A DNA stretch of 64,000 nt from contig CAZIJC010000006.1 in the NCBI GenBank assembly GCA_964539385.1, forward strand, positions 1-64,000, given 5' to 3'. Origin of the DNA: JAUVZF01 sp964539385. Lineage in GTDB: Bacteria; Planctomycetota; Phycisphaerae; FEN-1346. A program made the translations under genes and the position numbers. Below the pieces are notes generated by a model. That model worked only from the letters and a program-made list of their open reading frames with translations, was not told where the DNA came from and did not search any database. Numbering within the stretch: position 1 is the stretch's first letter; each line of letters starts with the position of its first letter. Shown piece after piece: positions 7,663-15,132 of the stretch.

Positions 7663-8724
7663 TCACGGCCCCGAGGTCTGATAACGAGAATTGCGCTGCC
7701 TGGCCTCGAAACCGGCCCCTTCGATCAGCCAGCGAAGCATCCCGGGCGAGGCACGATGCACGCACCCGGTGGCCGCCACCACGTTCTCCTCGATCATCGT
7801 CGAACCCAGATCGTTCGCTCCGAAAGCGAGTGCCACCTGCCCGATCTTCGGCCCCATCGTCACCCACGAGGCCTGGACGTTGGGGATGTTGTCCAGAAAG
7901 ATGCGGGCCACCGCCACCAGCCGCAGGTACTCGGCCCCGCCAACCGGCCTCCAGCCGGGGCCGAGGTCGCCGCTCACCGCCAGAGCCGTCCTCGGGGCCT
8001 GGAACGGCCAGGCGATGAACGACAGGAACCCGCCGCCCGAGTCCTGAAGGTCACGCAGGCGGGCAAGGTGCTCGACCCGCTCGGCCGCCGTCTCGACGTG
8101 GCCGAAGACCATGGTGGCGCTGGTCGGCATACCGAGCGAGTGGGCGGCGCGCATCACGTCGAGCCACTCGCCGGTCGTGCACTTGTTGGGGCTGATGCCG
8201 CGGCGGACGCGATCGACGAGGATCTCCGCCCCGCCGCCCGGCAGGCTGTCGAGCCCGGCTGCGCGCAGCCGCTCCAGCACCGTCCGGACGGTCAGGCCCG
8301 CGCGGCCGGCCATGTAATGAATCTCCGGCGGGCTGAAGCAGTGGAGCAGGATGTTGAACCTGGCCTTGATCTTCCGCAGCAGGCCCTCGTAATAGGCCAG
8401 GTCCAGCCGCGGCGAGAGGCCGCCCTGCCCGAGGATATGCGTCGCCCCGAGGCGGACCGCCTCGTCGATCTTCGCAAAGAGCGTCTCGGTGTCCAGGACG
8501 TACGCCTCCGGATCGCCCGGCGACCGCCAGAAGGCGCAGAACCGGCACCGGCACTCGCACAGGTTCGAGAAGTTGATGTTCCGGTCGACGGCGTAGGTGC
8601 GGTACGGCTCGGGATGCAGCCGCCGCGCAACGGCGTCGGCCCGCCGGCCCAGGTCCGGCAGGTCGCCCTGCTCGAGAAGCCGCAACGCCTCCTCGGGCGA
8701 CACGCGCTCCGCTCGGCCTCTCAT
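7663..8724 (-). CDS. mqnC: Cyclic dehypoxanthinyl futalosine synthase (radical SAM)
   Basis: A 353-residue radical SAM enzyme. The cluster motif CECRCRFCAF (CxxxCxxC, about residues 56-65) follows RNINFSNL, and GLDSLPGGGAEILVDRVRRG, MVFGHVET, ASWVTMGPKIGQ and STMIEENVV are typical of MqnC rather than its paralogue MqnE. MqnC converts dehypoxanthine futalosine to the cyclic form in the futalosine pathway of menaquinone biosynthesis. Its ATG overlaps the mqnA stop (ATGA), indicating translational coupling. The length is normal for the family. mqnE, mqnD and a classical mqnB are not in this window. Confidence 0.93.
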   Translation of the reverse strand: MRGRAERVSPEEALRLLEQGDLPDLGRRADAVARRLHPEPYRTYAVDRNINFSNLCECRCRFCAFWRSPGDPEAYVLDTETLFAKIDEAVRLGATHILGQGGLSPRLDLAYYEGLLRKIKARFNILLHCFSPPEIHYMAGRAGLTVRTVLERLRAAGLDSLPGGGAEILVDRVRRGISPNKCTTGEWLDVMRAAHSLGMPTSATMVFGHVETAAERVEHLARLRDLQDSGGGFLSFIAWPFQAPRTALAVSGDLGPGWRPVGGAEYLRLVAVARIFLDNIPNVQASWVTMGPKIGQVALAFGANDLGSTMIEENVVAATGCVHRASPGMLRWLIEGAGFEARQRNSRYQTSGP

Positions 8725-9572
8725 GGCCGCTCACCCCCGCCCGCGCGGGCCAGCCGCAGGCGCACGCCTTCGGGCGCCAACCCTTCCTCCACGGCCATCC
8801 GGTAGAAGGCCCGCAGGCCGTTCTGCTCCCTGGCGGCGAACTCGTACCGCACCTGCTCCATCAGGTACGGCCCGGCCACCTCGGCCGGGATGCCGAGTTC
8901 CCGGACGGCGCGAGCGGCGAGTTGCTCGCGTGCAGCCAGGCCGGAGTCGCGAGCCTGCGACAACAACTCGACAAGCAACTCGACCGGTCCGTCGGCACGG
9001 GCGACCCAGAAGGCGTAGACAAACGGCAGATGAACGAACCGCTCCCACTCCTCGCCGAGGTCCAGGGCCCACTTGGCTCCCGGCCGCTCCATCACGAGGG
9101 CCCGGTCGCCGATGACGACCTGTGCATCGGGCGGGCGTGCAGCGGCGGCGGCCACGTCGTCGGGCATGACGAAATGCGGCCACACGCCGAAACGCCGCGC
9201 GAGAATGATCCGCGCCAGGACGTTGGACGTGCGGCTGGCCGAATCGAGCGCCACCCGCCGCAGGTCCTCCGGCTCGGCCCAAGCGAACAGCCGGACCGAC
9301 CCGACGGGCCCCCGGGACCCGATCGCCGCCACCGGCAGCGCCACAAAGCCGGTGGCCCCGCCCGTCCGGGCGCGTTCCCCGCGCTCCACCGCCAGACGGA
9401 AATAGTCGATCGACGGCGCCAGCGCCACGTCCACCTCGCCGCCCTTCAGCATCGCCGCCAGCGCGCTCGGCACCCCGACGCGCAGCGCCACGTCATCGCG
9501 CCCCGCCAGGCCGTGCGTGAGCGGCCAGGCGTTCAGAAACTTCACCGTGCCGATCCTGATTGGTCCGGACAT
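8721..9572 (-). CDS. mqnA: Chorismate dehydratase
   Basis: A 283-residue MqnA-type protein with the periplasmic-binding-protein-like fold but no signal peptide. It begins IRIGTVKFLNAWPLTHGL, the family N-terminus, and contains DVALAPSIDYF (about residue 50), SRTSNVLARIIL and QVVIGDRALV. MqnA removes water from chorismate to give 3-[(1-carboxyvinyl)oxy]benzoate, the first step of the futalosine route. ATG 9572 is preceded by GAGGAGG at proper spacing, making it the first gene of the operon mqnA-mqnC-HD-phosphorylase. The divergent lipoprotein gene starts 150 bp away. Confidence 0.93.
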   Translation of the reverse strand: MSGPIRIGTVKFLNAWPLTHGLAGRDDVALRVGVPSALAAMLKGGEVDVALAPSIDYFRLAVERGERARTGGATGFVALPVAAIGSRGPVGSVRLFAWAEPEDLRRVALDSASRTSNVLARIILARRFGVWPHFVMPDDVAAAAARPPDAQVVIGDRALVMERPGAKWALDLGEEWERFVHLPFVYAFWVARADGPVELLVELLSQARDSGLAAREQLAARAVRELGIPAEVAGPYLMEQVRYEFAAREQNGLRAFYRMAVEEGLAPEGVRLRLARAGGGERP

Positions 9573-9721
9573 TACGCCTCCTCGCGGCCGAAGCGGCCAT
9601 TATAGGCGCGGCCGCGCGCAGCCACAAGGAGCGCCCGTGCCGGTTGACAGCCGGCCGGCGGCGCCCTAAAGTGGCGCTCGGCCGAGACACGGACGCAGCC
9701 AAGCGGGGAGGCGCCGGCGCC

Positions 9722-10357
9722 ATGAAGCGACGAAACCTGCCAACTCTTCTCGCCTGCGTGGCGGTTATCACGCTGGGGACCGGCTGCGAGAACGGACCGC
9801 ACCTGTCGCGCGAGGACCAGATCCGCCTGCTCATGACGCGAAACCGCGACCTGGCGGAGACACTGCTCGCTGCCGAGAAACGCGTGGCCGACCTCGAGCG
9901 CAGCGGCGCCACGCCCGCCCCGGCCAGGCCGACCACCGACGACCCCTTCCGCCCCATCGCCGTCCGGTTCGGCAAGCACACCGGCGGCCTCGACACCGAC
10001 GGCGCGGCGGGCGACGAACGCATCAAGATCGTCGTCCAGCCCCTCGACGCCGAGGGCGCCGTCGTCAAACGCGCCGGACGCCTCGTGCTCGAAGCCCTCG
10101 AACCGCAGGGCGACGGCAAGCCGCACAAACCGTACCACCGGTGGGAACTCGGGCCCGAGCAGCTTGCCGAGACGTGGATCGGCAGCCTCGGCATCCGCGG
10201 TTATATTCTGAAATGGCCGTGGCCCGGCGGCCGCATGCCCGCGAGCGGCACGCTGGTGCTGCGGGCCACGTTCACGACGCTCTCGGGCGAGGCGCTCGTT
10301 GCCGAGGCCGAGATCGCCGTCGTCAAGCCCCCGGTCCCGGACGCCGAGACGCCATAA
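9722..10357 (+). CDS. Lipoprotein of unknown function (paralogue of 11343-12080)
   Basis: A 211-residue predicted lipoprotein: MKRRNLPTLLACVAVITLGTGC with the lipobox LGTGC. A heptad-like stretch follows (RLLMTRNRDLAETLLAAEKRVADLE, shown here only in its parts RLLMTRNRDLAE and LLAAEKRVADLE), then a beta-rich domain. The segment DERIKIVVQPLDAEGAVVKR aligns with DGLEVRLQPLDAFGDPTKA of the lipoprotein at 11343, so I regard them as paralogues. ATG 9722 follows a GGGGAGG sequence. Function unknown; it converges on a BamE-like gene pair with two palindromic terminators between. Confidence 0.72.
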   Translation: MKRRNLPTLLACVAVITLGTGCENGPHLSREDQIRLLMTRNRDLAETLLAAEKRVADLERSGATPAPARPTTDDPFRPIAVRFGKHTGGLDTDGAAGDERIKIVVQPLDAEGAVVKRAGRLVLEALEPQGDGKPHKPYHRWELGPEQLAETWIGSLGIRGYILKWPWPGGRMPASGTLVLRATFTTLSGEALVAEAEIAVVKPPVPDAETP

Positions 10358-10395
10358 GAAACCACGGCCCGCCGAGGCGAGCCGTGGAACAGGGC

Positions 10396-10417
10396 AAAAA
10401 GGTACCAGGCACCTTTT
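10396..10417. terminator. AAAAAGGTACC palindrome, terminator candidate
   Basis: AAAAAGGTACCAGGCACCTTTT, one mismatch in the stem. Lies 38 bp after the stop of the plus-strand lipoprotein and before the convergent BamE-like gene, so it could terminate both. Confidence 0.6.
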
Positions 10418-10446
10418 CCCCGAAGGGCCCGGAGGGTGCTACGCAG

Positions 10447-10468
10447 AAAAGGTACCTGGTACCTTTTT
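10447..10468. terminator. AAAAGGTACC palindrome, terminator candidate
   Basis: AAAAGGTACCTGGTACCTTT with further T, a near-perfect palindrome of the same family as 2597 and 10396. It lies 33 bp beyond the stop of the minus-strand BamE-like gene. Confidence 0.62.
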
Positions 10469-10500
10469 GCCTGACGCCCAGGGTGCCGGGCGCGGCGGGG

Positions 10501-10968
10501 CTATTTGATTCTTTCGGGCATCCCCGGTATGGTCTCGAAGCGCTTGAGCGCCCCGCCGGGGTAGCGGCGTCCGGGCTCTTGCTCGCCCGGCATCCGCTCG
10601 ACGGGCGGCACCTGGCCCTTCGTCTCTTCGGCCCGCTTCGCCAGTTCCTTCTTCGTTTCGTAGTACTTCTCGATGACGACGCCTTTGTCGTTGAGGACGA
10701 AGCGGAAACGGACCGGCTCGAGCGGGTCGTCGTAGAGGTAAAACATCTCGTTGGCGTCCTCGGGTGCGACCGCACCCGGCGCGTCGCCGGCGCCGGTGTC
10801 ACCGAGCACGGCCGTAGGCTGGCCGAGGGCTTCGATGATCTCGTCCTTGCTCATGCCGATCTCGATGTCGGCAAACATATCGTCGAGTTCCGGGCGTTGG
10901 TACCAACAGCCCGTCGCCGCGAGGCTCGCGGCGGCCAGGACGGCCAGAACGTACCGATTTACGTGCAT
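10501..10968 (-). CDS. BamE/SmpA-like lipoprotein
   Basis: A 155-residue lipoprotein with signal peptide MHVNRYVLAVLAAASLAATGC. The core DIEIGMSKDEIIEALGQPTA is the typical turn-and-helix of the BamE/SmpA/OmlA fold, followed by FYLYDDPLEPVRFRFVLNDK and GVVIEKYYETK, the beta-strand part. In proteobacteria BamE is part of the outer-membrane assembly complex; planctomycete relatives with this fold are diverse and the role here is not known. The start at 10968 is preferred over upstream codons because it opens the signal peptide and follows AAGGATGG. A second BamE-like gene lies immediately upstream, 17 bp away. Confidence 0.75.
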   Translation of the reverse strand: MHVNRYVLAVLAAASLAATGCWYQRPELDDMFADIEIGMSKDEIIEALGQPTAVLGDTGAGDAPGAVAPEDANEMFYLYDDPLEPVRFRFVLNDKGVVIEKYYETKKELAKRAEETKGQVPPVERMPGEQEPGRRYPGGALKRFETIPGMPERIK

Positions 10969-10985
10969 GCATCCATCCTTTCGCG

Positions 10986-11324
10986 TCACGCTCCGCCTCC
11001 AAGGGCGTCCGCCGGCGGCTGCCGGGTGGGGACTTGCCCTTCGCGGTGGTTCTCCCAGGGTCTCTCCGGGTTCTGCCAGGACTTCCCGACCACCTTCTTG
11101 TCGGCGTCGAAGTAGATCTCCACCTTCGTCAGATCGCGGGGATCGTCGCGGGTATAGACCCACTGTCCCTCATCTGGATATCGGGCTTGACCGAGCACTT
11201 TCTTCACTTCATCTGCCGAATGGCCGAGCGAGACGGCCTGGTAGTTCTTGCGCGTCAACCCGCATCCGGCCGCAGACGCGGCCACCCCGGCCGCCAGAAG
11301 CACCCATACCATCCGCCGCATCAT
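10986..11324 (-). CDS. Small BamE/SmpA-like lipoprotein
   Basis: A 112-residue lipoprotein (signal MRRMVWVLLAAGVAASAAGC, lipobox SAAGC). The segment AVSLGHSADEVKKVLGQARY followed by WVYTRDDPRDLTKVEIYFD matches the BamE/SmpA fold. It is the upstream partner of the similar gene at 10501, and is preceded at 18 bp by a third lipoprotein gene on the same strand, so the three are probably co-transcribed. The C-terminal 25 residues are polar and proline-rich. Confidence 0.72.
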   Translation of the reverse strand: MMRRMVWVLLAAGVAASAAGCGLTRKNYQAVSLGHSADEVKKVLGQARYPDEGQWVYTRDDPRDLTKVEIYFDADKKVVGKSWQNPERPWENHREGQVPTRQPPADALGGGA

Positions 11325-11342
11325 AACCTCGCCTCGCTGCTG

Positions 11343-12080
11343 TTACTCGGACGGCTCGCCGATCTTGATCACGCGCTGGGCGAACAGTTTTTCCGTGAAC
11401 CCGCCCGGCGGGTAGTACGTGGCCTGAACGATCACGGCCGAGCCGGGCTCCATCTCGTGGTCCCACAGCAGGGGGAACACGTACGAGCGGTCCACCGGGT
11501 CGTAGTACTTGCGGTTGGCCGCCTCGTCCAGGACGGCCACGAACCAGTGCCCCATCCGGCGGCCAAGTTTCTCGCCCGTGCGGAGCCGGTACTCGAAGAC
11601 CTCGATCCGGTAGGAACCCACGGCCTTCGTGGGGTCGCCGAACGCATCGAGCGGCTGGAGCCGGACCTCCAGGCCGTCGTCGCCGGGCGCCTCGTCGAAG
11701 TTCCTGCTCCGCGTGAAGAAGCCCACCACGAGGCTCCGCGGGGCGAACATCGTGGCCCACGGAGGGGCGGGCTTGTCTCCGCCCACAGGCTCAGGCAGCG
11801 TCGGCGCGCCCGGCGCCTCGTCGACGGGCTTCAGCGTCGACTCGGTCAACATCAATTCCCGCAGGCGGATCAGGCCCGACACGAGCCGCTCGCGCTGACC
11901 GTCCTGCGGCACCTTCAGCGCTTCGGCGCGCAAGGCATCGGCCAGGTCCAGGACCATCTTGTCACGCTGGAAGCGCTGCGACGGGCGGCGCGAACCGCAC
12001 CCCGCTGCAACCAGCGCCAGAGCCCCCGCAAGGCCCACGACCCATGCCGCCCGGACCGGCCACTCGAACGGTCGCCTCAC
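11343..12080 (-). CDS. Lipoprotein of unknown function (paralogue of 9722-10357)
   Basis: A 245-residue lipoprotein: a basic start, hydrophobic core ALALVAAGC as lipobox, and Cys near residue 28. The N-terminal third is helical (KMVLDLADALRAEALKV). The C-terminal part, starting LVVGFFTRSRNFDEAPGDDG and continuing with EVRLQPLDAFGDPTKA and VIVQATYYPPGG, resembles the beta-rich domain of the lipoprotein at 9722. No known family is recognised. It heads the minus-strand lipoprotein operon. Confidence 0.72.
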   Translation of the reverse strand: MRRPFEWPVRAAWVVGLAGALALVAAGCGSRRPSQRFQRDKMVLDLADALRAEALKVPQDGQRERLVSGLIRLRELMLTESTLKPVDEAPGAPTLPEPVGGDKPAPPWATMFAPRSLVVGFFTRSRNFDEAPGDDGLEVRLQPLDAFGDPTKAVGSYRIEVFEYRLRTGEKLGRRMGHWFVAVLDEAANRKYYDPVDRSYVFPLLWDHEMEPGSAVIVQATYYPPGGFTEKLFAQRVIKIGEPSE

Positions 12081-12163
12081 ACACCACCTCCCAGGTGCGC
12101 CCCACGTATCCAGGGCGGATTATAGGTCCGCCGCACACGAGGTGTCAACCATTATGGGCAAAT

Positions 12164-12298
12164 CGGGCGCGCCGGGTGGCACGGCAGCGGCGAAGACGCG
12201 GCCGTGGGTCACGTCGCGCCGAGCAGCACACGGTCACGCTGCGCGTGGCCGTGCCACCCGGCGCGCCCGAGTGAGGCTGCACGGCCCAAGGGCCGTGC
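12164..12298. repeat. Long inverted repeat plus short palindrome upstream of asnB
   Basis: CGGGCGCGCCGGGTGGCACGG at 12164-12184 is exactly complementary to 12249-12269, leaving a 64-base loop. A separate perfect palindrome GCACGGCCC/AA/GGGCCGTGC follows at 12279-12298. The GCACGGCCC half is also seen at 40920-40939. The block fills the space between two divergent genes, so it may affect asnB expression, or it may simply be repeat insertions. Confidence 0.75.
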
Positions 12299-12366
12299 CA
12301 CCCTGCCTGCCGTTTTGCCTTGACCGCGCGTGGGCGGGGCCTAGACTCGGCCACAGGAGCCACCTC

Positions 12367-14286
12367 ATGTGCGGCATCGCCGGCATCATCCGGACAGACA
12401 GCGCCCCGGTCGATACCGCCGTCCTCGGCCGCATGGTCTCGGCGCTCGCGCATCGCGGCCCGGACGAGGAGGGCGTCTGGGTCGACGAGAGCGGCCGCGC
12501 CGGCCTCGGCGTCCGGCGCCTGGCCGTCGTCGACCCGTCCGGCAGCCGCCAGCCCGCGACCAACGAAGACGGCTCGGTGCACCTGGCGCAGGACGGCGCG
12601 GTGTACAACTACGGCGACCTGCGCGAGCGTCTCGCGGCGTGCGGCCACGAGTTCGCCTCGGCGGGCGATACGGAGGTGCTCGTCCACCTGTACGAGGATG
12701 ACGGGCCGGACATGGTGGGGCGGCTGGTCGGCATGTTCGCCTTCGCCGTTTGGGACGCGCCCCGGCAGCGGCTGCTGCTCGCCCGCGACCGCCTCGGCCA
12801 GAAGCCGCTTTACTGGCACCACGGGCCGATGGGGCTGGTCTTTGCGAGCGAACCGGCCGCACTGCTGGAATCCCCCGACGTGCCCCGCGAGATGCACCCG
12901 CAGGCCATCGGCACGTTTCTCCGCTTCGGATACGTCCCGGCCCCCGCCACGGGATTTGCGGAAATCCGCAAACTGGAGCCCGCCCACTACCTCGAGTTCG
13001 ATGCGGCCGCCAACCAGGTCGCCGGGCCGACGCGGTACTGGGACGCCCCGCGCGGCCCGCCCGACACGGACACGAGCCCGGCCGCGTGGCGCGAACGGCT
13101 CCTCGCAACGCTCTCGGAGGCCGTGCGGTCGCGTCTTGCGGCCGACGTCCCGCTCGGGGTGCTGCTCTCGGGCGGGCTGGATTCCTCCGTCGTGGCAGCG
13201 CTGGCGGCCGAGCACGTGAGCGGCCAACTGCGGACGTTCACCGTCCGCTTTGCCGAGAGCGGCTGGGACGAGTCGGCCCGCGCCCGCGACGTGGCCGAAC
13301 GGCTCGGCGCCCGGCACACCGAGGTGAACGTCGAGCCGAAGTGCCTGGAGGCGCTCGAAACACTGGTCCGGCATCACGGCGAACCGTTCGCCGACTCGTC
13401 CGGCATCGCCGTCTACTACCTGGCCCGCGAGGCGCGGCGCGACGTAACGGTGGCACTGTCGGGCGACGGCGGCGACGAATCGTTCGGCGGCTACCCGCGA
13501 CATGCGGCCATGGCGGTAAGCGAGGGGATGGCGGCCGGCACACGGCGCCTGCTCGCGCAGTTGGGTCGGCGGATGCCGCCGCGTCCCGGCCGCAAGGGAC
13601 GCTGGAACGCCGCGCGGCGGTTTCTCTCGGCCCTCGACCTCGACCCGCTGCCGCGATACCTCCGCTGGCGGTCGCTGTTCTCAAGCGCCGATCTGGCCTG
13701 GCTGCTCACGCCCGATTTCGCCGCAGAGGCACTCGCCGCCGACCCCCTGGAGCGGTGGCGCGCCTGCATCCGCGACCTTGACACGCGGCCGTGGGTGGAC
13801 CGGGCGATGGCCATCGACCTTGCGGATTATTTGCCGAACGATTGCCTGGCGAAGGTCGACGTCGCCTCGATGGCCCACAGCCTGGAGGTCCGCTCTCCGC
13901 TGCTCGACCACCGGGTGGTGGAACTCGCGCGGCAGATGCCGGTGGCTTTGAAGTGGCGTCGGCGGCTGGGGCGGCTGCCGCAGGGCAAAGCGATCCTCCG
14001 CGAGGCGTTCTCCCAAAAAGGGTCCAGGACCCTTCTGCTGCCGCAGAGCATCCTCGCGCGCGGGAAGATGGGGTTCGGCGTGCCGGTCGGCCGCTGGCTG
14101 GCGTCCGAGTACGCCGGCTGGATGCGCGGGATTCTGCTCGATAAACGGACGCTCGGGCGCGGCCTGTTTCAGCGCGAGGCCGTCGAAGCGCTCATCGCCG
14201 CCCACACGTCGCTCCGTGCCGATCACGGCGACCGGCTCTGGGCGCTTCTGTGCCTGGAGTTGTGGCTGCGCGAGTTCGGGCTGTAG
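12367..14286 (+). CDS. asnB: Asparagine synthase (glutamine-hydrolysing)
   Basis: A 639-residue class II glutamine amidotransferase plus asparagine synthase. Met-Cys-Gly-Ile-Ala at the N-terminus places the catalytic Cys at position 2 after Met removal; RRLAVVDPSGSRQPA and VYNYGDLRERL are amidotransferase motifs. The synthase domain has the ATP pyrophosphatase loop LLSGGLDSSVVAAL near residue 270 and LSGDGGDESFGGYPRH. It converts aspartate, glutamine and ATP to asparagine, though such proteins may also act in exopolysaccharide pathways. ATG 12367 is fixed by the MCGI start and an AGGAG 9 bases upstream. Near residues 550-556 the sequence contains about six extra residues (QKGSRT) encoded by an AAAAAGGGTCC palindrome, just before the conserved KMGFGVP. 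Confidence 0.93.
   Translation: MCGIAGIIRTDSAPVDTAVLGRMVSALAHRGPDEEGVWVDESGRAGLGVRRLAVVDPSGSRQPATNEDGSVHLAQDGAVYNYGDLRERLAACGHEFASAGDTEVLVHLYEDDGPDMVGRLVGMFAFAVWDAPRQRLLLARDRLGQKPLYWHHGPMGLVFASEPAALLESPDVPREMHPQAIGTFLRFGYVPAPATGFAEIRKLEPAHYLEFDAAANQVAGPTRYWDAPRGPPDTDTSPAAWRERLLATLSEAVRSRLAADVPLGVLLSGGLDSSVVAALAAEHVSGQLRTFTVRFAESGWDESARARDVAERLGARHTEVNVEPKCLEALETLVRHHGEPFADSSGIAVYYLAREARRDVTVALSGDGGDESFGGYPRHAAMAVSEGMAAGTRRLLAQLGRRMPPRPGRKGRWNAARRFLSALDLDPLPRYLRWRSLFSSADLAWLLTPDFAAEALAADPLERWRACIRDLDTRPWVDRAMAIDLADYLPNDCLAKVDVASMAHSLEVRSPLLDHRVVELARQMPVALKWRRRLGRLPQGKAILREAFSQKGSRTLLLPQSILARGKMGFGVPVGRWLASEYAGWMRGILLDKRTLGRGLFQREAVEALIAAHTSLRADHGDRLWALLCLELWLREFGL
14015..14034. repeat. AAAAAGGGTCC palindrome inserted in asnB
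   Basis: AAAAAGGGTCC/A/GGACCCTTCT lies in frame within asnB and is translated as KGSRTLL or similar. Its architecture is that of the GGTACC palindromes at 2597, 10396 and 10447, with another 6-base core. Confidence 0.7.
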
Positions 14287-14318
14287 GGCGCCCGGAAGCG
14301 ACCTGCCAGGGAACGTGA

Positions 14319-14338
14319 CCGGCTGCTCCCGCAGCCGG
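14319..14338. repeat. Palindrome CCGGCTGCTCCCGCAGCCGG
   Basis: Second copy of the 4744-4763 palindrome, with a compensating base-pair change in the stem. It lies just after asnB and before the purB fragment. Confidence 0.6.
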
Positions 14339-14370
14339 CTCGAAGGGCGCGCGAAGGACGGGTGCTCGCC

Positions 14371-14466
14371 CTACACGTTAACCTCATCCTCGACGCCGGC
14401 GGCGCCGGTGTGGGCGTCGAGAATGGGCCGGACGTGGGCCGCGAGGAACTCATCGGCCTGCTGGGG
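14371..14466 (-). pseudogene. purB 3'-end fragment
   Basis: Read on the minus strand this encodes PPQQADEFLAAHVRP followed by ILDAHTGAAGVEDEVNV and TAG. It matches the C-terminus of the intact PurB at 15133 (APQQVDEFLREHVAP, ILDANTGAAGVEDEINL): 25 of 32 residues are identical and the frame and stop are preserved. Nothing of the rest of purB precedes it; instead the sequence goes directly into the small antitoxin-like gene, whose last codons and stop overlap the fragment in another frame. The two copies differ at roughly 15% of bases, so this is not a recent exact duplication. Confidence 0.85.
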
Positions 14467-14626
14467 CGGTGGACTTACGGATAGCCCGCTGCCGCTTCTT
14501 AAGTGCAGCGGAGCGCTCCCTCCAGAAAGCCACCTGCTCCCGGAATGTCATGTCTTTCGTTTGCTCGTGGATCCGCATCGCGGCCTGGCGTTTCATGGCG
14601 ACGCAGTCAAATGCCTTCGTCTTCAT
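14450..14626 (-). CDS. Small basic protein, probable antitoxin partner of the PIN protein
   Basis: A 58-residue protein starting at ATG 14626: MKTKAFDCVAMKRQAAMRI, then EQTKDMTFREQVAFWRERS and a Lys/Arg-rich end, stop TGA 14450. The core with FDCV-x-MKR, a short helix, DMT and FW resembles small partner proteins often found next to PIN toxins in cyanobacteria and planctomycetes; that is from memory of the family. The gene overlaps the PIN gene's 3' end by 20 bases, which implies translational coupling with the toxin first and antitoxin second, the reverse of common vapBC order. Its last few codons come from the duplicated purB end. Confidence 0.65.
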   Translation of the reverse strand: MKTKAFDCVAMKRQAAMRIHEQTKDMTFREQVAFWRERSAALKKRQRAIRKSTAPAGR

Positions 14627-15083
14627 AGGCTATCACCTCCCGCGGAGAGTAAATCGCAACGGCCCTGTACCCCGCCGCGGCGTTCACGCCATTATACAGG
14701 GGAATCTTATCAAAGTGGACGATGTGCGCGAAGTTCCAACTCACCACAACCGTTGCGCCGCTTACCGTCGCCAAGGCTACGTGCAAGGCGTCCGCCGCCC
14801 ATCTGTGTGCAACGATGCCGGCTTCCAGGTAAGCGGTCTGCAATTGCACAGCCTCTTCATCGACGGCGGTCACTTCGGCGAACCCAAGCATCTGGTCGAA
14901 GAGCCTGCGTATCTTCGGCGGCGCCGAAGCGACTTCCTCTTGCACCAGGGCGGAGGTCACCAGTCCGAACCGGCCCGCCCGCACCTGAGCGAAGAAGGCC
15001 CGACTCGCCTCGCGGAACTCCTCGTCAAACACGCCGCCGAAAACAGATGTGTCCGCGTATGCGCGGATCGCCGTTACAGGCAT
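14607..15083 (-). CDS. PIN-domain ribonuclease (VapC-like toxin)
   Basis: A 158-residue PIN protein. The N-terminal acidic motif is in AYADTSVFGGVFDEEF (residues 7-22), VQEEVASAP (about residue 48) supplies the next acidic position, and ADALHVALA with VVSWNFAHIVH (about residues 95-120) gives the remaining metal-binding acids and the W-N-x-x-H signature of this PIN subfamily. Such toxins cleave RNA, often tRNA or rRNA, with Mg2+. ATG 15083 is chosen because GGAGACGAG lies just upstream; an in-frame start at 15119 would add 12 basic residues. Between this start and the purB stop there are only 49 bp. Together with the small partner it forms a cassette bracketed by two purB ends. Confidence 0.85.
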   Translation of the reverse strand: MPVTAIRAYADTSVFGGVFDEEFREASRAFFAQVRAGRFGLVTSALVQEEVASAPPKIRRLFDQMLGFAEVTAVDEEAVQLQTAYLEAGIVAHRWAADALHVALATVSGATVVVSWNFAHIVHFDKIPLYNGVNAAAGYRAVAIYSPREVIAYEDEGI

Positions 15084-15132
15084 GGCTCGTCTCCGCTCTC
15101 TGTTCAGGCGCCGCCGCACCCGGCCTCAGCCA

